From Gammaproteobacteria bacterium (lineage in GTDB: Bacteria; Pseudomonadota; Gammaproteobacteria; Burkholderiales; Gallionellaceae), in contig JAHJNJ010000026.1 in assembly GCA_018820925.1 (NCBI GenBank), positions 1-64,000 of the forward strand: 64,000 nt of DNA, in the 5' to 3' direction. Below, one piece after another: positions 1 through 10,063 of this stretch. Position 1 is the stretch's first letter; each line of letters opens with the position of its first letter. The notes under the pieces were generated by a model, which did not search any database, had not been told where the DNA came from, and worked only from the letters and a program-made list of their open reading frames with translations. The position numbers were made by a program, and so were the translations under genes.

Positions 1-83
1 GCCCACGCTGTCGGTTGAGATTGGTTCCGCGTGGGCACACAAGACGTGCCCACCCTACGCAAACCACTCAAGGTTTCAAAAAA

Positions 84-1331
84 TCACTCCGCATCCGGTA
101 ACGCTGCCGGATGTTCCAGTTCCACCTGCTCGATACTGATAAAGCGTTTCGAAATCTTCTGGCTGGTGGTGCGCACGTCCTGCGCGTCTTCATGCGCCTG
201 GCGGATGTGATCCGCCAGCTTCTTCATGCGCTCGTCGAAACGGCCGAATTCCTTGCCCAGCTTGCCCAGTTCATCCTTGATGATGTGCACCTGCTTGCGC
301 GTCTCCACATCTTTCATCACCGCGCGTGCCGTATTCAGCACCGCCATCAGCGTGGTCGGCGACACGATCCACACGCGGCGCTGCATGGCGTAGTCCACCA
401 CGTCGGAATGATGCGCATGGATTTCGGCAAACACCGCCTCGGCGGGGATGAACATCACCGCGCCGTCCGAGGTGACCTCCGGGATAATGTATTTGCTGGA
501 GATATCTTCCACATGCTTTTTGACATCGGCCTTGAATTGTCGTTCAGCGACCAGTCTCTCGGCAGGGCTGGCCGCATCGAACATGCGGTGATAGTTTTCC
601 AGCGGAAACTTGGAATCCACCGCCACCATGCCGGTCGGCTCGGGCAACTTCAGCACGCAGTCGGCGCGGCTGCCGTTGGGCAGGGTGTATTGCATTTCGT
701 AGGCTTGCGGTGACAGGATGTTGCGTACCAGCCCTTCCAGTTGCACTTCGCCGAACGCCCCGCGCGAGCGCTTGTCACCCAGCAGTTCCTGCAAGCTCAC
801 CACATTCGTGGTCAAGCCGTCGATCTTCTTCTGCGCCTCGTCGATGGTCGCCAGCCGCGCCATCACGCTGATAAAGGTGTCATTGGTCTTCTTGAAGCCC
901 TCGTCCAGGCGCTCGTTCACCTTGCCGCCGATCTGCTCCAGGCGGCCATCCACTGTCTTGCTCAGCATTTCGATGCTGTTGCGCAGATGCTGCGAGGCGT
1001 TGTTGAACGATTCCTGGATGAGTTTCTGATCGGCACGGCCCTGCTCGGCCAGTTTCTCCAGCATCTGCGCCAGCATTTCGGTGCGCAAGGCAGCGATGGC
1101 CTCGCGCGTTGCGCGCAGTTCCTCGCCCACGGCGGAACGCAGCCGTTCCGACTCCGCCGCCTGCGCCGCGATCAGGCGGTCGCCCTGCTTGTTCAGGCCG
1201 TCGTTGAGGTCGGTAAGCATGGCGCGATGCTGCTGCTCCAGCACTTGAGCGGCGCGCGCAGGCTGGCGCCACTGCAGCGCCAACAGCACGATGAGCAGCA
1301 CAACGGCAACAACGGACAGGATTTCCAGCAT
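84..1331 (-). CDS. rmuC: DNA recombination protein RmuC family
   Basis: ORF read from internal ATG (MLEILSVVAVVLLIVLLALQW); N-terminal TM, coiled coil, and RmuC core (GAFGEVQLEGLVRNIL, VDSKFPLENYHRM, VWIVSPTTLMAVLNT). Confidence 0.9.
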   Translation of the reverse strand: MLEILSVVAVVLLIVLLALQWRQPARAAQVLEQQHRAMLTDLNDGLNKQGDRLIAAQAAESERLRSAVGEELRATREAIAALRTEMLAQMLEKLAEQGRADQKLIQESFNNASQHLRNSIEMLSKTVDGRLEQIGGKVNERLDEGFKKTNDTFISVMARLATIDEAQKKIDGLTTNVVSLQELLGDKRSRGAFGEVQLEGLVRNILSPQAYEMQYTLPNGSRADCVLKLPEPTGMVAVDSKFPLENYHRMFDAASPAERLVAERQFKADVKKHVEDISSKYIIPEVTSDGAVMFIPAEAVFAEIHAHHSDVVDYAMQRRVWIVSPTTLMAVLNTARAVMKDVETRKQVHIIKDELGKLGKEFGRFDERMKKLADHIRQAHEDAQDVRTTSQKISKRFISIEQVELEHPAALPDAE

Positions 1332-1389
1332 GGTTGTTTGGGGAAATTGGATCAGGGCGCAGTATAAACCATCGCCAGTCGGGTGAAAC

Positions 1390-1416
1390 GACAAGGGATG
1401 CCGAGCGTCCCTTGTC
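1390..1416. terminator. Hairpin gacaaggga...tcccttgtc, possible terminator
   Basis: 9-bp inverted repeat in the gap between two minus-strand genes. Confidence 0.4.
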
Positions 1417-1459
1417 ACTCCATCCTTGCGCAAGCCACTCCGCTGCTTCGGCTGTACGC

Positions 1460-2251
1460 CTATTTGACTTTCAACGCACCCTTCAAGAACGCCAGACCTT
1501 CATCCCACGACGCCTTGTCGGCAGCGGCATCATAGGCCAGAGGCAGTTTGAACTCCTGCCCGAACTTGTCCGCTTCCGGATTGGTGAATGCGTGTTTGGC
1601 GCCCGGATAGGTCACGGCCTTGTAGCTCACGCCGGCCTTGTCCATCTCCTGGCGGAAGGCAGCGACCTGCTCCGCCGGGATCATCGGATCGGCTTCGCCG
1701 GTGAAGCTGGCCACGCGCGCCTGGACTTTGCCGGCTTCGGCCGGTGTCGCGGTCTTCAGGCTGCCGTGAAAACTCACCACTGCCTTGAGCGGCTCGCCGA
1801 TGCGCGCCATGTTGAGCACTACCGAACCGCCGAAGCAGTAGCCGATGGCGGCGATGTTGCCCGCATCCACCGTGGCTTCCTTGCTGATCAGCGTGTATGC
1901 GGCATCGAATCTGGATTTGGCCAGCGCTGCGTTCTTCGACACTTCACTGGCGAATTTGCCCGCATCGTCCGGGTGGTGCGCCTGTTTGCCGTCGCCGTAC
2001 ATATCCACTGCCAGCGCCGTATAGCCCTGCTCCGCCAGCATGCGGGCGCGCTTGCGCGCGTATTCGTTGTGCCCCCACCATTCGTGTACCACGAGGATGC
2101 CGGGACGTTTGCCTTTCACGGCATCGTCGTAAGCGATGTAGCCTTTGAGTGTGGTGCCGTTGGCGTTATAGCTGACTTCTTTTCCCTGCACGGCGGCCTG
2201 GGCTGCCACGGCAGCAAACATGAGTCCGATGAAAAATATCAAGGATTTCAT
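1460..2251 (-). CDS. Dienelactone hydrolase family protein (secreted)
   Basis: Signal peptide; GILVVHEWWGHNEYARKRARMLAEQGY and GYCFGGSVVLNMA motifs. Confidence 0.9.
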   Translation of the reverse strand: MKSLIFFIGLMFAAVAAQAAVQGKEVSYNANGTTLKGYIAYDDAVKGKRPGILVVHEWWGHNEYARKRARMLAEQGYTALAVDMYGDGKQAHHPDDAGKFASEVSKNAALAKSRFDAAYTLISKEATVDAGNIAAIGYCFGGSVVLNMARIGEPLKAVVSFHGSLKTATPAEAGKVQARVASFTGEADPMIPAEQVAAFRQEMDKAGVSYKAVTYPGAKHAFTNPEADKFGQEFKLPLAYDAAADKASWDEGLAFLKGALKVK

Positions 2252-2304
2252 GGTTATTCTCCTGCTGTGAATGGAGAATCAGTATAGATATATAGGTTGA
2301 AATG

Positions 2305-2330
2305 ACAAGGGACGCCGAGGCGTCCCTTGT
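2305..2330. terminator. Hairpin terminator downstream of typA
   Basis: acaagggacgcc / ggcgtcccttgt inverted repeat just after the typA stop on the minus strand. Confidence 0.55.
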
Positions 2331-2349
2331 TGTTGCGTTCATTTGAAGA

Positions 2350-4182
2350 TCACTCCGCCGCGCGCATCGCCTTTTTGCGGTCGAATTCTTTCAGGAAACG
2401 TTTGCGGATACGGATGGACTTCGGCGTCAGTTCCACCAGTTCGTCGTCGTCGATGAACTCGACAGCCGATTCCAGCGTCAGCTTGATCGCGGTCGTCAAA
2501 CGCACCGCTTCGTCCGTGCCGGAAGCGCGCACGTTGGTGAGTTTCTTGCCCTTGATCGGGTTGACGTTCAAATCGTTATCGCGCGTATGGATGCCAATGA
2601 TCATGCCTTCGTACAGCTTGTCGCCCGGCACCACGAACATGCGGCCGCGATCTTCCAGGTTCCACAGGGCATAAGCCACGGCTTCGCCGTCTTCCGCCGA
2701 AATGAGCACGCCGTTGTGGCGTCCAGGCAAATCAGCCTTGACCGGACCGTAGTCGTCGAACACGTGGCTGATCAGCCCGGTGCCGCGCGTCATGGTCATG
2801 AAGTCGGACTGGAAGCCGATCAGGCCACGCGCCGGGATGTGGTATTCCAGACGGGTGCGGCCCTGGCCGTCGGATTCCATGTTGGTCAATTCGCCGCGAC
2901 GGCGACCGATCTCTTCCATCACCGCACCCTGATGTCCGTCTTCCAGGTCGATGCTCAGGTTCTCATACGGTTCGCATTTCTCGCCGTTGATCTCCTTGTA
3001 AACCACGCGCGGCTTGCCCACGGCCAGCTCGAAGCCCTCGCGGCGCATGGTTTCCAGCAAAATGGTCAGGTGCAATTCGCCACGACCGGAAACGCGGAAT
3101 ACGTCGGCATCGGCCGTGTCTTCGACCTTCAGCGCAACGTTGGTCAGCAATTCCTTGGTCAGGCGATCGCGGATCTGGCGGCTGGAAACAAACTTGCCTT
3201 CGGTACCCGCCAGCGGCGAGCTGTTCACCATGAAGTCCATGGTCAGCGTCGGCTCGTCCACCAGCAGCATGGGCAGGCCGACTGGATTGTCCTTGTCGCA
3301 AATGGTGACGCCGATGCCGATCTCGTCCAGGCCGGAAATGATGATGATGTCGCCCGCTTCGGCGCTCTCCACCGCCACGCGCTCCAGCCCCTGGAAACCC
3401 AGTACCTGGTTGATACGGCCGGAGCTGACCTGCTTCTCATGGTTCATCACCACCACGTTCTGGCCGGGCTTGATTCGCCCGTTCAACACACGGCCAATGC
3501 CCAGACGTCCGGTGAAAGTAGAGTAGTCGAGTGCGGCCAGTTGCAGTTGCAGCGGCGCTTCGGGATCGCCGGGCGGCGTCGGCACATGCGTCAATACGGT
3601 CTCGAACAACGGCTTCATGTCCGCAGCCGATCCGCCGCTGGACGGGGCATCCTTCAAATCCATGCAGGCCCAGCCATTCAGGCCGGAAGCATAAATGACC
3701 GGAAAGTCGAGTTGCTCGTCGGTTGCGCCAAGTTTGTCGAACAGATCGAAAGTCTGGTTCAGCACCCAGTCCGGGCGCGAGCCGGGACGGTCGATCTTGT
3801 TGATCACGACGATGGGCTTCAAACCCAGCGCCAGCGCTTTCTTGGTCACGAAACGGGTTTGCGGCATCGGGCCTTCCACCGCATCCACCAGCAGCAGCAC
3901 GCCGTTCACCATACCCAGCACGCGCTCCACCTCGCCACCGAAATCGGCGTGTCCCGGTGTGTCCACGATATTGATGTGGGTGCCTTCGTATTCGATGGCG
4001 GTGTTCTTGGCCAGAATGGTGATGCCGCGCTCTTTTTCCAGATCGTTGTTGTCCATCACGCGGATTTCCAGTTTCTGGTTGGCGCGGAAGGTGCCGGACT
4101 GGCGCAGCAACTGGTCAACCAGTGTGGTTTTGCCGTGGTCAACGTGGGCAATGATGGCGATGTTACGGAGGGCGCGGGACAT
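2350..4182 (-). CDS. typA: Ribosome-associated GTPase TypA/BipA
   Basis: [31 protein letters not shown]-domain motifs, BipA C-terminus. Confidence 0.96.
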   Translation of the reverse strand: MSRALRNIAIIAHVDHGKTTLVDQLLRQSGTFRANQKLEIRVMDNNDLEKERGITILAKNTAIEYEGTHINIVDTPGHADFGGEVERVLGMVNGVLLLVDAVEGPMPQTRFVTKKALALGLKPIVVINKIDRPGSRPDWVLNQTFDLFDKLGATDEQLDFPVIYASGLNGWACMDLKDAPSSGGSAADMKPLFETVLTHVPTPPGDPEAPLQLQLAALDYSTFTGRLGIGRVLNGRIKPGQNVVVMNHEKQVSSGRINQVLGFQGLERVAVESAEAGDIIIISGLDEIGIGVTICDKDNPVGLPMLLVDEPTLTMDFMVNSSPLAGTEGKFVSSRQIRDRLTKELLTNVALKVEDTADADVFRVSGRGELHLTILLETMRREGFELAVGKPRVVYKEINGEKCEPYENLSIDLEDGHQGAVMEEIGRRRGELTNMESDGQGRTRLEYHIPARGLIGFQSDFMTMTRGTGLISHVFDDYGPVKADLPGRHNGVLISAEDGEAVAYALWNLEDRGRMFVVPGDKLYEGMIIGIHTRDNDLNVNPIKGKKLTNVRASGTDEAVRLTTAIKLTLESAVEFIDDDELVELTPKSIRIRKRFLKEFDRKKAMRAAE

Positions 4183-4324
4183 GTCTGTACTACCTGTGCA
4201 GGATTCAAAGGGCGCGCATTCTAGCACAGAGGACGAAAGCAAATATGACAACTGTAAGCAGGCTAAATGCACCCGGTTGCGGCACGCAGATTTGGTCTGC
4301 TACAGCGGCTTCGCCGTACAGGTT

Positions 4325-4470
4325 ATTGATCCGGCACGGTGAAGTCTTGACTCAATCGGTCTAAACGGATGTCGCAAGTTTCAAGCAGGGTGCGCTTGCG
4401 CACCATTTTGCTCTGGTGCGCAAGCGCACCCTACAACTGCCGAATTCAAACTTCACCTGGCCGGATCAAT
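4325..4470. repeat. Nested imperfect inverted repeat (outer arms 4326-4345/4450-4469; inner perfect arms 4387-4405/4414-4432)
   Basis: attgatccggcacggtgaagt vs acttcacctggccggatcaat; agggtgcgcttgcgcacca vs tggtgcgcaagcgcaccct. Confidence 0.8.
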
Positions 4471-5137
4471 AGTATCCGGTCAATCCCTGCCCGTAGAACG
4501 GTGGTCTGCGCCGGTTCAGCCACTCCAGCATGATGAGCTCGTCATCTGTGTGGTTGATGACCTTGGCGTTCGCCATGGACGGCATGCCCTTGTCGCGATG
4601 GATATTGACAGGGTGATCGTGGTGCCGGGTTTCGATACGCACAACCCGTCCGGGTTCCGCGTTCGGCTCGATCTCGGCAGTGCCGTAGCAGAGACAGAAA
4701 TACACATTTTCCGGCTCCGCCTCAATGTAGCACGCGGTGCCGCGAATACCGATGACGGCGGTGGGAACCACCAATCGTTTCTTGCCTGGTCCAAACACCG
4801 ACAGTATCCTGCCGCTAACGACACGGAAGAACTCTTTCGTCGCCTCCTTGCCAAACTGCACCACGCTGTCGCTGCGTTGCAGGAAAGCATTCCTGTCCAT
4901 GACATAAATGGCCTCGCCATCCGCACCGGTCGTAACCTTGTCGCCCGGTAGCACGGGCTGTCCCTTCCGCGCCAGTATGCCGTTGATGCGGACTTCGCCC
5001 TTTATCTTGTGCATGCCCTGCACGCCGGCGTAGTTTCCGGCGGCAAGCGCAGAACGGATCAGGCCGGGAATCCCCATGCCCGACAGCAGTCCCAGTGTCG
5101 ATAATTGCTGTAACAAACGGCGGCGTGATCTATTCAT
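4466..5137 (-). CDS. FecR-domain protein with Tat-like signal
   Basis: MNRSRRRLLQQLSTLGLLSG leader; FecR core (GEVRINGILARKGQPVLPGDKVTTGADGEAIYVM, VVSGRILSVFGPGKK, GIRGTACYIE). Confidence 0.75.
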   Translation of the reverse strand: MNRSRRRLLQQLSTLGLLSGMGIPGLIRSALAAGNYAGVQGMHKIKGEVRINGILARKGQPVLPGDKVTTGADGEAIYVMDRNAFLQRSDSVVQFGKEATKEFFRVVSGRILSVFGPGKKRLVVPTAVIGIRGTACYIEAEPENVYFCLCYGTAEIEPNAEPGRVVRIETRHHDHPVNIHRDKGMPSMANAKVINHTDDELIMLEWLNRRRPPFYGQGLTGYY

Positions 5138-5343
5138 GGTGGATCTCTCGCTGGTTATCCGGAACAGGGAGCCTCCTGTTTCTCTTGCCGGATATTATCA
5201 GACTGGCCGGACTGCAGGCAGTTCGCCCCGCAGTCCGCCAAATCCGGAAAACCTGCATCTGGCGCTGGCTTGTTGCGTTCTCGGCCACGCTCACTCCATT
5301 GAAATACGGGGGCCTGCGCCGCGCCGGGGCAGCGGAAAAAATT

Positions 5344-7059
5344 TCAAGGGGGCTGGAAGCCCACTTCGGCGAAATGCACCCGGTTACGCCCTGCAGACTT
5401 GGCCTGGTACATGGCACTATCGGCCAGTCTGATCAGGTTTTCCTGGGAAGCGCCGTGATTATTGAACAACACCACGCCGATACAGGCAGTGCAGCGATGT
5501 TCGACGATGCGCGTCTCCCGCCCGCCCTCTTTCAGCACCGGCAAGCGGTAAATCTCGCCCACCGTCTGGCGTATCTTTTCGGCAACCATGCCTGCCTGTT
5601 TGATCGATGCTGTTTTATCGGCGTCCAATTCGCTCAGCATCACCACAAACTCGTCGCCGCCAAAGCGCGCGACGGTATCGACTTCACGCACGCAACTGTT
5701 GATGCGGCGCGCCACTTCCACCAGCAGGATATCGCCCACATCGTGACCATGCTCGTCGTTGAGCGGTTTGAAATTGTCCAGATCGATGAACATCAACGCT
5801 GCATAACGGTTGTTGCGCCTGCAGGCGGAGAGCACCTGGGCAAAGCGATCCTGCAGCAGGCGCCGGTTGGGCAATTTCGTCAGTGCGTCGTAAAAAGCCA
5901 GATTGCGGATCTGCTCTTCGGCCAGCTTGCGCTCGGTGATATTGCGCGTCACACCCAACATGATCAATTCGCCGGAATCGTTCTGGGTGTAACGGGTCGT
6001 TACTTCCGTCCACACTTTTTCGCCGTTACGGCAGTACTGCTCCACCTCGTCGGTATAGGTATGTTCTCCCTCCGCACCGCTCAAAAACAATTTTTTTCGC
6101 TCTGCTGTCCAGCCCCGAACATCGGCTTGCGATTTGGGTGTCAGCAATTGTTCGACCGGTTGCTCCATCACCTCCTCGGCGGTATAGCCGAGCAGTTTCA
6201 CCACCGACGGGCTCATATACACCCACTTGTTCGTTTCCAGATTCACGATCCAGATCACGTCGGAAATGTTATCGGCCAGGAAACGGTATCTGGCCTCACT
6301 TTCATTAACCATGATTTTTTGCTGATCGAGCACATCCAGCATGCGATCCAGGTGGCGCGCCAGCACGCCGATTTCGTCTGCGCGCCCGGTATCCGAGCGC
6401 CGCCTGCCCCAGCCGTGTTCGACTGCCGCCGCAACATGCATGAGGTGATTCAGGCCACTTGTCAATCGCCGCGCCAAAAACAACGCGATGAGCGACACCG
6501 TAAATACCGCAACCAGCATGAACTCGATCCACATCCGGGTAAGCGCGGCCAGGTTCGCATTGACTGTATCCCGCGTCATCTCGACCCGCACCCAGCCCAG
6601 CAGGTGGCCTTCGGCCATCACCGGATGAGCGATAACGATCAGACCCGCCTGATTCACCAGCACGACCTGTTCCCTGTTGGCGGAAGCCAGCATGTCGCGG
6701 CTCACCTTGTCGGTCACAAAAAATCCAACCTCATCCGGATTGGTTGAAGCCAGCACTTCGCCGTGCGTATTCAGGAAGTAGGCGCGCTGCAAATCCCGCG
6801 TCCTGGCGAAGCCCTGCACCACCTCCTGCAGACCCACCAGGTCGTTTGCCAATGCCCATGAAGTTCCGCTGATGGCAAGCGCATGCGCCAGCGAGGACGC
6901 GCGCTCTTCAGAAGATTGATAGAGATCCTGCCGTTGTTGTTCCAGTATCAGGTAGCCGAAACCCAGCATAAGCGCGAGCGATGCCAGCGCGAAGCCCAGA
7001 ATCAGCTGTCTTCGAATGGAGCCCCGCCACAGCCTGTTGATGTATTTTCCGGTATTCAT
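5344..7059 (-). CDS. Membrane diguanylate cyclase with periplasmic sensor, PAS and GGDEF domains
   Basis: TM helices, HAMP-like segment, PAS (YRFLADNISDVIWIVN), GGDEF motif (RFGGDEFVVMLSEL); no EAL domain. Confidence 0.9.
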   Translation of the reverse strand: MNTGKYINRLWRGSIRRQLILGFALASLALMLGFGYLILEQQRQDLYQSSEERASSLAHALAISGTSWALANDLVGLQEVVQGFARTRDLQRAYFLNTHGEVLASTNPDEVGFFVTDKVSRDMLASANREQVVLVNQAGLIVIAHPVMAEGHLLGWVRVEMTRDTVNANLAALTRMWIEFMLVAVFTVSLIALFLARRLTSGLNHLMHVAAAVEHGWGRRRSDTGRADEIGVLARHLDRMLDVLDQQKIMVNESEARYRFLADNISDVIWIVNLETNKWVYMSPSVVKLLGYTAEEVMEQPVEQLLTPKSQADVRGWTAERKKLFLSGAEGEHTYTDEVEQYCRNGEKVWTEVTTRYTQNDSGELIMLGVTRNITERKLAEEQIRNLAFYDALTKLPNRRLLQDRFAQVLSACRRNNRYAALMFIDLDNFKPLNDEHGHDVGDILLVEVARRINSCVREVDTVARFGGDEFVVMLSELDADKTASIKQAGMVAEKIRQTVGEIYRLPVLKEGGRETRIVEHRCTACIGVVLFNNHGASQENLIRLADSAMYQAKSAGRNRVHFAEVGFQPP

Positions 7060-7955
7060 CAGTATTCGATTTGCCGCACAGTTTCGGAAAACGTCTTCAA
7101 ATATTGCTGAACCGGTTTGTATGTATTATCGGTCGCATACTCGAAGCGGGTGATTCCCATTCTTTCCAGCATGGCCCGGCCTTCTTCAGTCCGGCCCAGT
7201 TCGACCAATGCCCGGCCCACTTTCACGACCAACGTGGGCGGGACATCATCCCGCACCACCCAGCCGTTGTTGGGCAGCGTCCCGGTCTGCCACTTCACCT
7301 CAAGCTGCGCCGCCATCTCCGGATTTTCCTGCTGAAAGGTCTTCCACGGCACGGGCCAGGTCGCCCCCGCCGCCACATGGCCGCGCAGCACATTCATGAT
7401 GGACGATTCCTGCGAGCCGACATAAAGATTCTCTATGTCGCGATTCACGTCAATGCCGTGCGTTTGCAAATAGTATTGGGGCATCATGGTCGCGGCGAGT
7501 GCCGTCAACGCAGGATAGGAAACCTTCTTGCCTTTCAGGTCGCTCACCTGGCGGATTCCGCTGTCCTTGCGCACCAGGATAATGCCGCGAAACATCTCGT
7601 CATTTCCCATTTTGCCGAACACGCGGTAACCGTATTTGAGCGAACGCACGGTCTGGTAAGGATTGGGCATGGCAAAATCGAAGTGTCCGCCGTACAGCTT
7701 CTTGTCGAATTCTTCATAATTGCGCGATGCTTCCAGCCGGAAGTGCGCTTGGGGAATGCGGGCATTGAGGTAGTCGATGACGGGGCCGTAGACCTCCAGC
7801 AGACGCTTGGGGTTATGCAGCGGATGGATACCCACGATGTATTCTTTGGGCGCATCCGCACCCCGTGGTGAGAACGTGGGGTGGTAGGTTTCTTCCTGTT
7901 GTTTGCCGCAGCCGACAATGAACAATGCAGCAAGTACCGCCATGATCCATTTCAT
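7059..7955 (-). CDS. PhnD-like phosphate/phosphonate-type periplasmic binding protein
   Basis: Lipoprotein signal (LFIVGCGKQ), PhnD-like fold signature (VGIHPLHNPKRLLEVYGPVIDYLNARI; LKGKKVSYPALTALAA). Confidence 0.85.
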   Translation of the reverse strand: MKWIMAVLAALFIVGCGKQQEETYHPTFSPRGADAPKEYIVGIHPLHNPKRLLEVYGPVIDYLNARIPQAHFRLEASRNYEEFDKKLYGGHFDFAMPNPYQTVRSLKYGYRVFGKMGNDEMFRGIILVRKDSGIRQVSDLKGKKVSYPALTALAATMMPQYYLQTHGIDVNRDIENLYVGSQESSIMNVLRGHVAAGATWPVPWKTFQQENPEMAAQLEVKWQTGTLPNNGWVVRDDVPPTLVVKVGRALVELGRTEEGRAMLERMGITRFEYATDNTYKPVQQYLKTFSETVRQIEY

Positions 7956-8314
7956 CTGAAGTTCTCCCCGAACGCGGATCAGCTGTATAACTCATTAACC
8001 TGTAAGCGAAATATACTCGCATTACTTTTGGCGGCAAAATTCATCACTTAACCTGTGCCCCGCATAACATAATGCTGGCTTTTATTTTCTTGCTGAGTAT
8101 AATGCGCGCCTTGTCGCCCCAAGGGCGGCATTGAGTTCATCGTTTTCTGACCCTCTGGCATCTCTGTTTTATTCTGGATGCGCCAAGCTTCACCGGTTAG
8201 CGACGATGTTTTGTTTGCGCCGGTAGAGGTATTTAGTATTTCCCCCTACTGAATTTCATTGTGTGGCCCCAAGGCCGCGCATGCGCTGTATCTTAAAAAA
8301 ATTAAGGAACAACT

Positions 8315-9931
8315 GTGTCTGATAAAACCATAACGACTGCTGTACCCGCGATTGACGAAAACGCGATCACTTTTGCCTCTCTGGGCCTGGCCCCGGCCAT
8401 TCTGAAAGCCGTGGAAGATGCGGGCTACACCGTGCCTTCTCCCATTCAAGCCGAAGCGATTCCCCAGGCAATGGCCGGGCATGACCTGATGGCCTCCGCC
8501 CAGACCGGCACCGGCAAGACCGCCGCTTTCATCCTGCCCGCTCTGCAAAAACTGTCCGTCGAATCCGCCGTGCGAGGCAAAGGCCCGCGCGTTCTGGTGT
8601 TGACTCCGACCCGCGAACTGGCACAACAAGTGTCCGACGCCGCCAACAAGTACGGCAAGAACATGCGCGTCAAGGTGGTGAGCATCCTCGGCGGCATGCC
8701 CTACCCGCTGCAAAACAAACTGCTGTCCGGTTTCGTGGACATCCTGGTGGCGACACCGGGCCGTCTGATCGACCACATCGAACGCGGCCGCATCGACTTC
8801 TCGCGCCTCGAGATGCTGGTGCTGGACGAAGCAGACCGCATGCTGGATATGGGCTTCATCGACGACGTGGAACGTATCGCCGCTGCCACACCGGCCACGC
8901 GCCAAACCCTGCTGTTCTCGGCCACACTGGAAGGCGCGATCGGCAACCTGGCAATGCGCCTGCTGAAGAGCCCGAAACGCATCAGCGTTGCTGCCGCGCA
9001 AGCGCGTCACGAAAATATCGAACAACGCTTGATGTACGTGGACGACATGGCGCACAAGAATCGCCTGCTCGACCACCTACTGCGCGATGTTGACCTGAAC
9101 CAGGCACTGGTATTCACCGCCACCAAGCGCGATGCCGACTCGCTGGCGGATGAACTTTCCGCCGCCGGTCACGCTGCCGCTGCCCTGCACGGCGACATGA
9201 ACCAGCGCGAACGCAACCGCACCCTGCTCAACCTGCGTCGCGGCAATGTGCGCGTACTGGTCGCTACCGACGTTGCCGCGCGCGGCATCGACGTGGCCGG
9301 CATCACGCACGTCATCAACTTCGACCTGCCAAAGTTTGCCGAAGACTACGTGCACCGCATCGGCCGTACCGGCCGTGCCGGCGCATCCGGAATCGCTGTT
9401 TCCTTCGCTTCCAACCGTGATGCGATGCACCTGAAAAAGATTGAGCGCTTCACCGGCCAGCCCATCAAGGCGCATACGGTTGAAGGCATGGAGCCGAAGT
9501 TCAAGCCGCGTCCCGCATCGAACGCACCTCGCGGCGGCGCCCCTCGCGGCAACGGTGGCGGCTTCAGCAACCGCAACAACAATGGTGGCGGTTATGCCGG
9601 TCGCAGCAATCCTTCGACAGGCTCAGGACAGGCTCGTAGTGGATTCAACCGACATGCAGCACCGGACAGCCGTCATGAGCATTCGCAAGACCAGCGCCGC
9701 GAAGGCCACAAGCACAGCCGCTTCAGCAACGATGCGCAACCGCGCAGCGGCTATACGAACGGCAACGTGAATGGCAATGTAAGCGGCAATCGCGCCCCTG
9801 CCCATCACGCGCCTTCGCATCATGCGCCTGCGCATCGCACGACAGCCCCCGCCGGTGCCCCGCGCCGTCCGCAAGGCACCAGTTTCTCCCTGGGACGCGG
9901 GCATAACAGCACCAACGGCAATAAACGCTAA
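8315..9931 (+). CDS. rhlE: DEAD-box ATP-dependent RNA helicase, RhlE-like
   Basis: AQTGTGKTAAF, VLDEADRMLDMGF, SATLEGAI, HRIGRTGRAG; low-complexity basic C-tail. Confidence 0.92.
   Translation: MSDKTITTAVPAIDENAITFASLGLAPAILKAVEDAGYTVPSPIQAEAIPQAMAGHDLMASAQTGTGKTAAFILPALQKLSVESAVRGKGPRVLVLTPTRELAQQVSDAANKYGKNMRVKVVSILGGMPYPLQNKLLSGFVDILVATPGRLIDHIERGRIDFSRLEMLVLDEADRMLDMGFIDDVERIAAATPATRQTLLFSATLEGAIGNLAMRLLKSPKRISVAAAQARHENIEQRLMYVDDMAHKNRLLDHLLRDVDLNQALVFTATKRDADSLADELSAAGHAAAALHGDMNQRERNRTLLNLRRGNVRVLVATDVAARGIDVAGITHVINFDLPKFAEDYVHRIGRTGRAGASGIAVSFASNRDAMHLKKIERFTGQPIKAHTVEGMEPKFKPRPASNAPRGGAPRGNGGGFSNRNNNGGGYAGRSNPSTGSGQARSGFNRHAAPDSRHEHSQDQRREGHKHSRFSNDAQPRSGYTNGNVNGNVSGNRAPAHHAPSHHAPAHRTTAPAGAPRRPQGTSFSLGRGHNSTNGNKR
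9611..9640 (+). repeat. Dispersed ttcgacaggctcagg-type repeat inside helicase CDS
   Basis: ccttcgacaggctcaggacaggctcgtagtgg; related copies at 43190-43222 and (degenerate) 38368-38403. Confidence 0.7.
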
Positions 9932-9954
9932 GCCTGACGGCAAGGCGCAACGAG

Positions 9955-9982
9955 AAAGGCACGCTCGACGCGTGCCTTTTTT
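9955..9982 (+). terminator. Rho-independent terminator of the helicase gene
   Basis: aaaggcacgc-tcgac-gcgtgccttt followed by T run. Confidence 0.85.
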
Positions 9983-10063
9983 ATTGACGGGCCATGCGCT
10001 TGATGTTGTGCTCGTGCGTTGTATCCTCTATCCTCACATCCGTACGCTATTCCATTACAAATC

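Noticed and set aside
29-58. GTAG-type hairpin gcgtgggcac...gtgcccaccctac at the window start
   Set aside because: Probably another REP-like element, but too short and too near the edge to call with confidence.
2587-4224. 545-aa plus-strand ORF antisense to typA
   Set aside because: Shadow ORF of a high-GC gene; His/Gln/Val-rich composition with no domain, while the minus strand encodes unmistakable TypA.
9690-9900. Low-complexity His/Ala/Asn-rich tail of the helicase as a tandem repeat element
   Set aside because: Ordinary disordered C-terminal tail of RhlE-type helicases; only the embedded dispersed repeat is notable.
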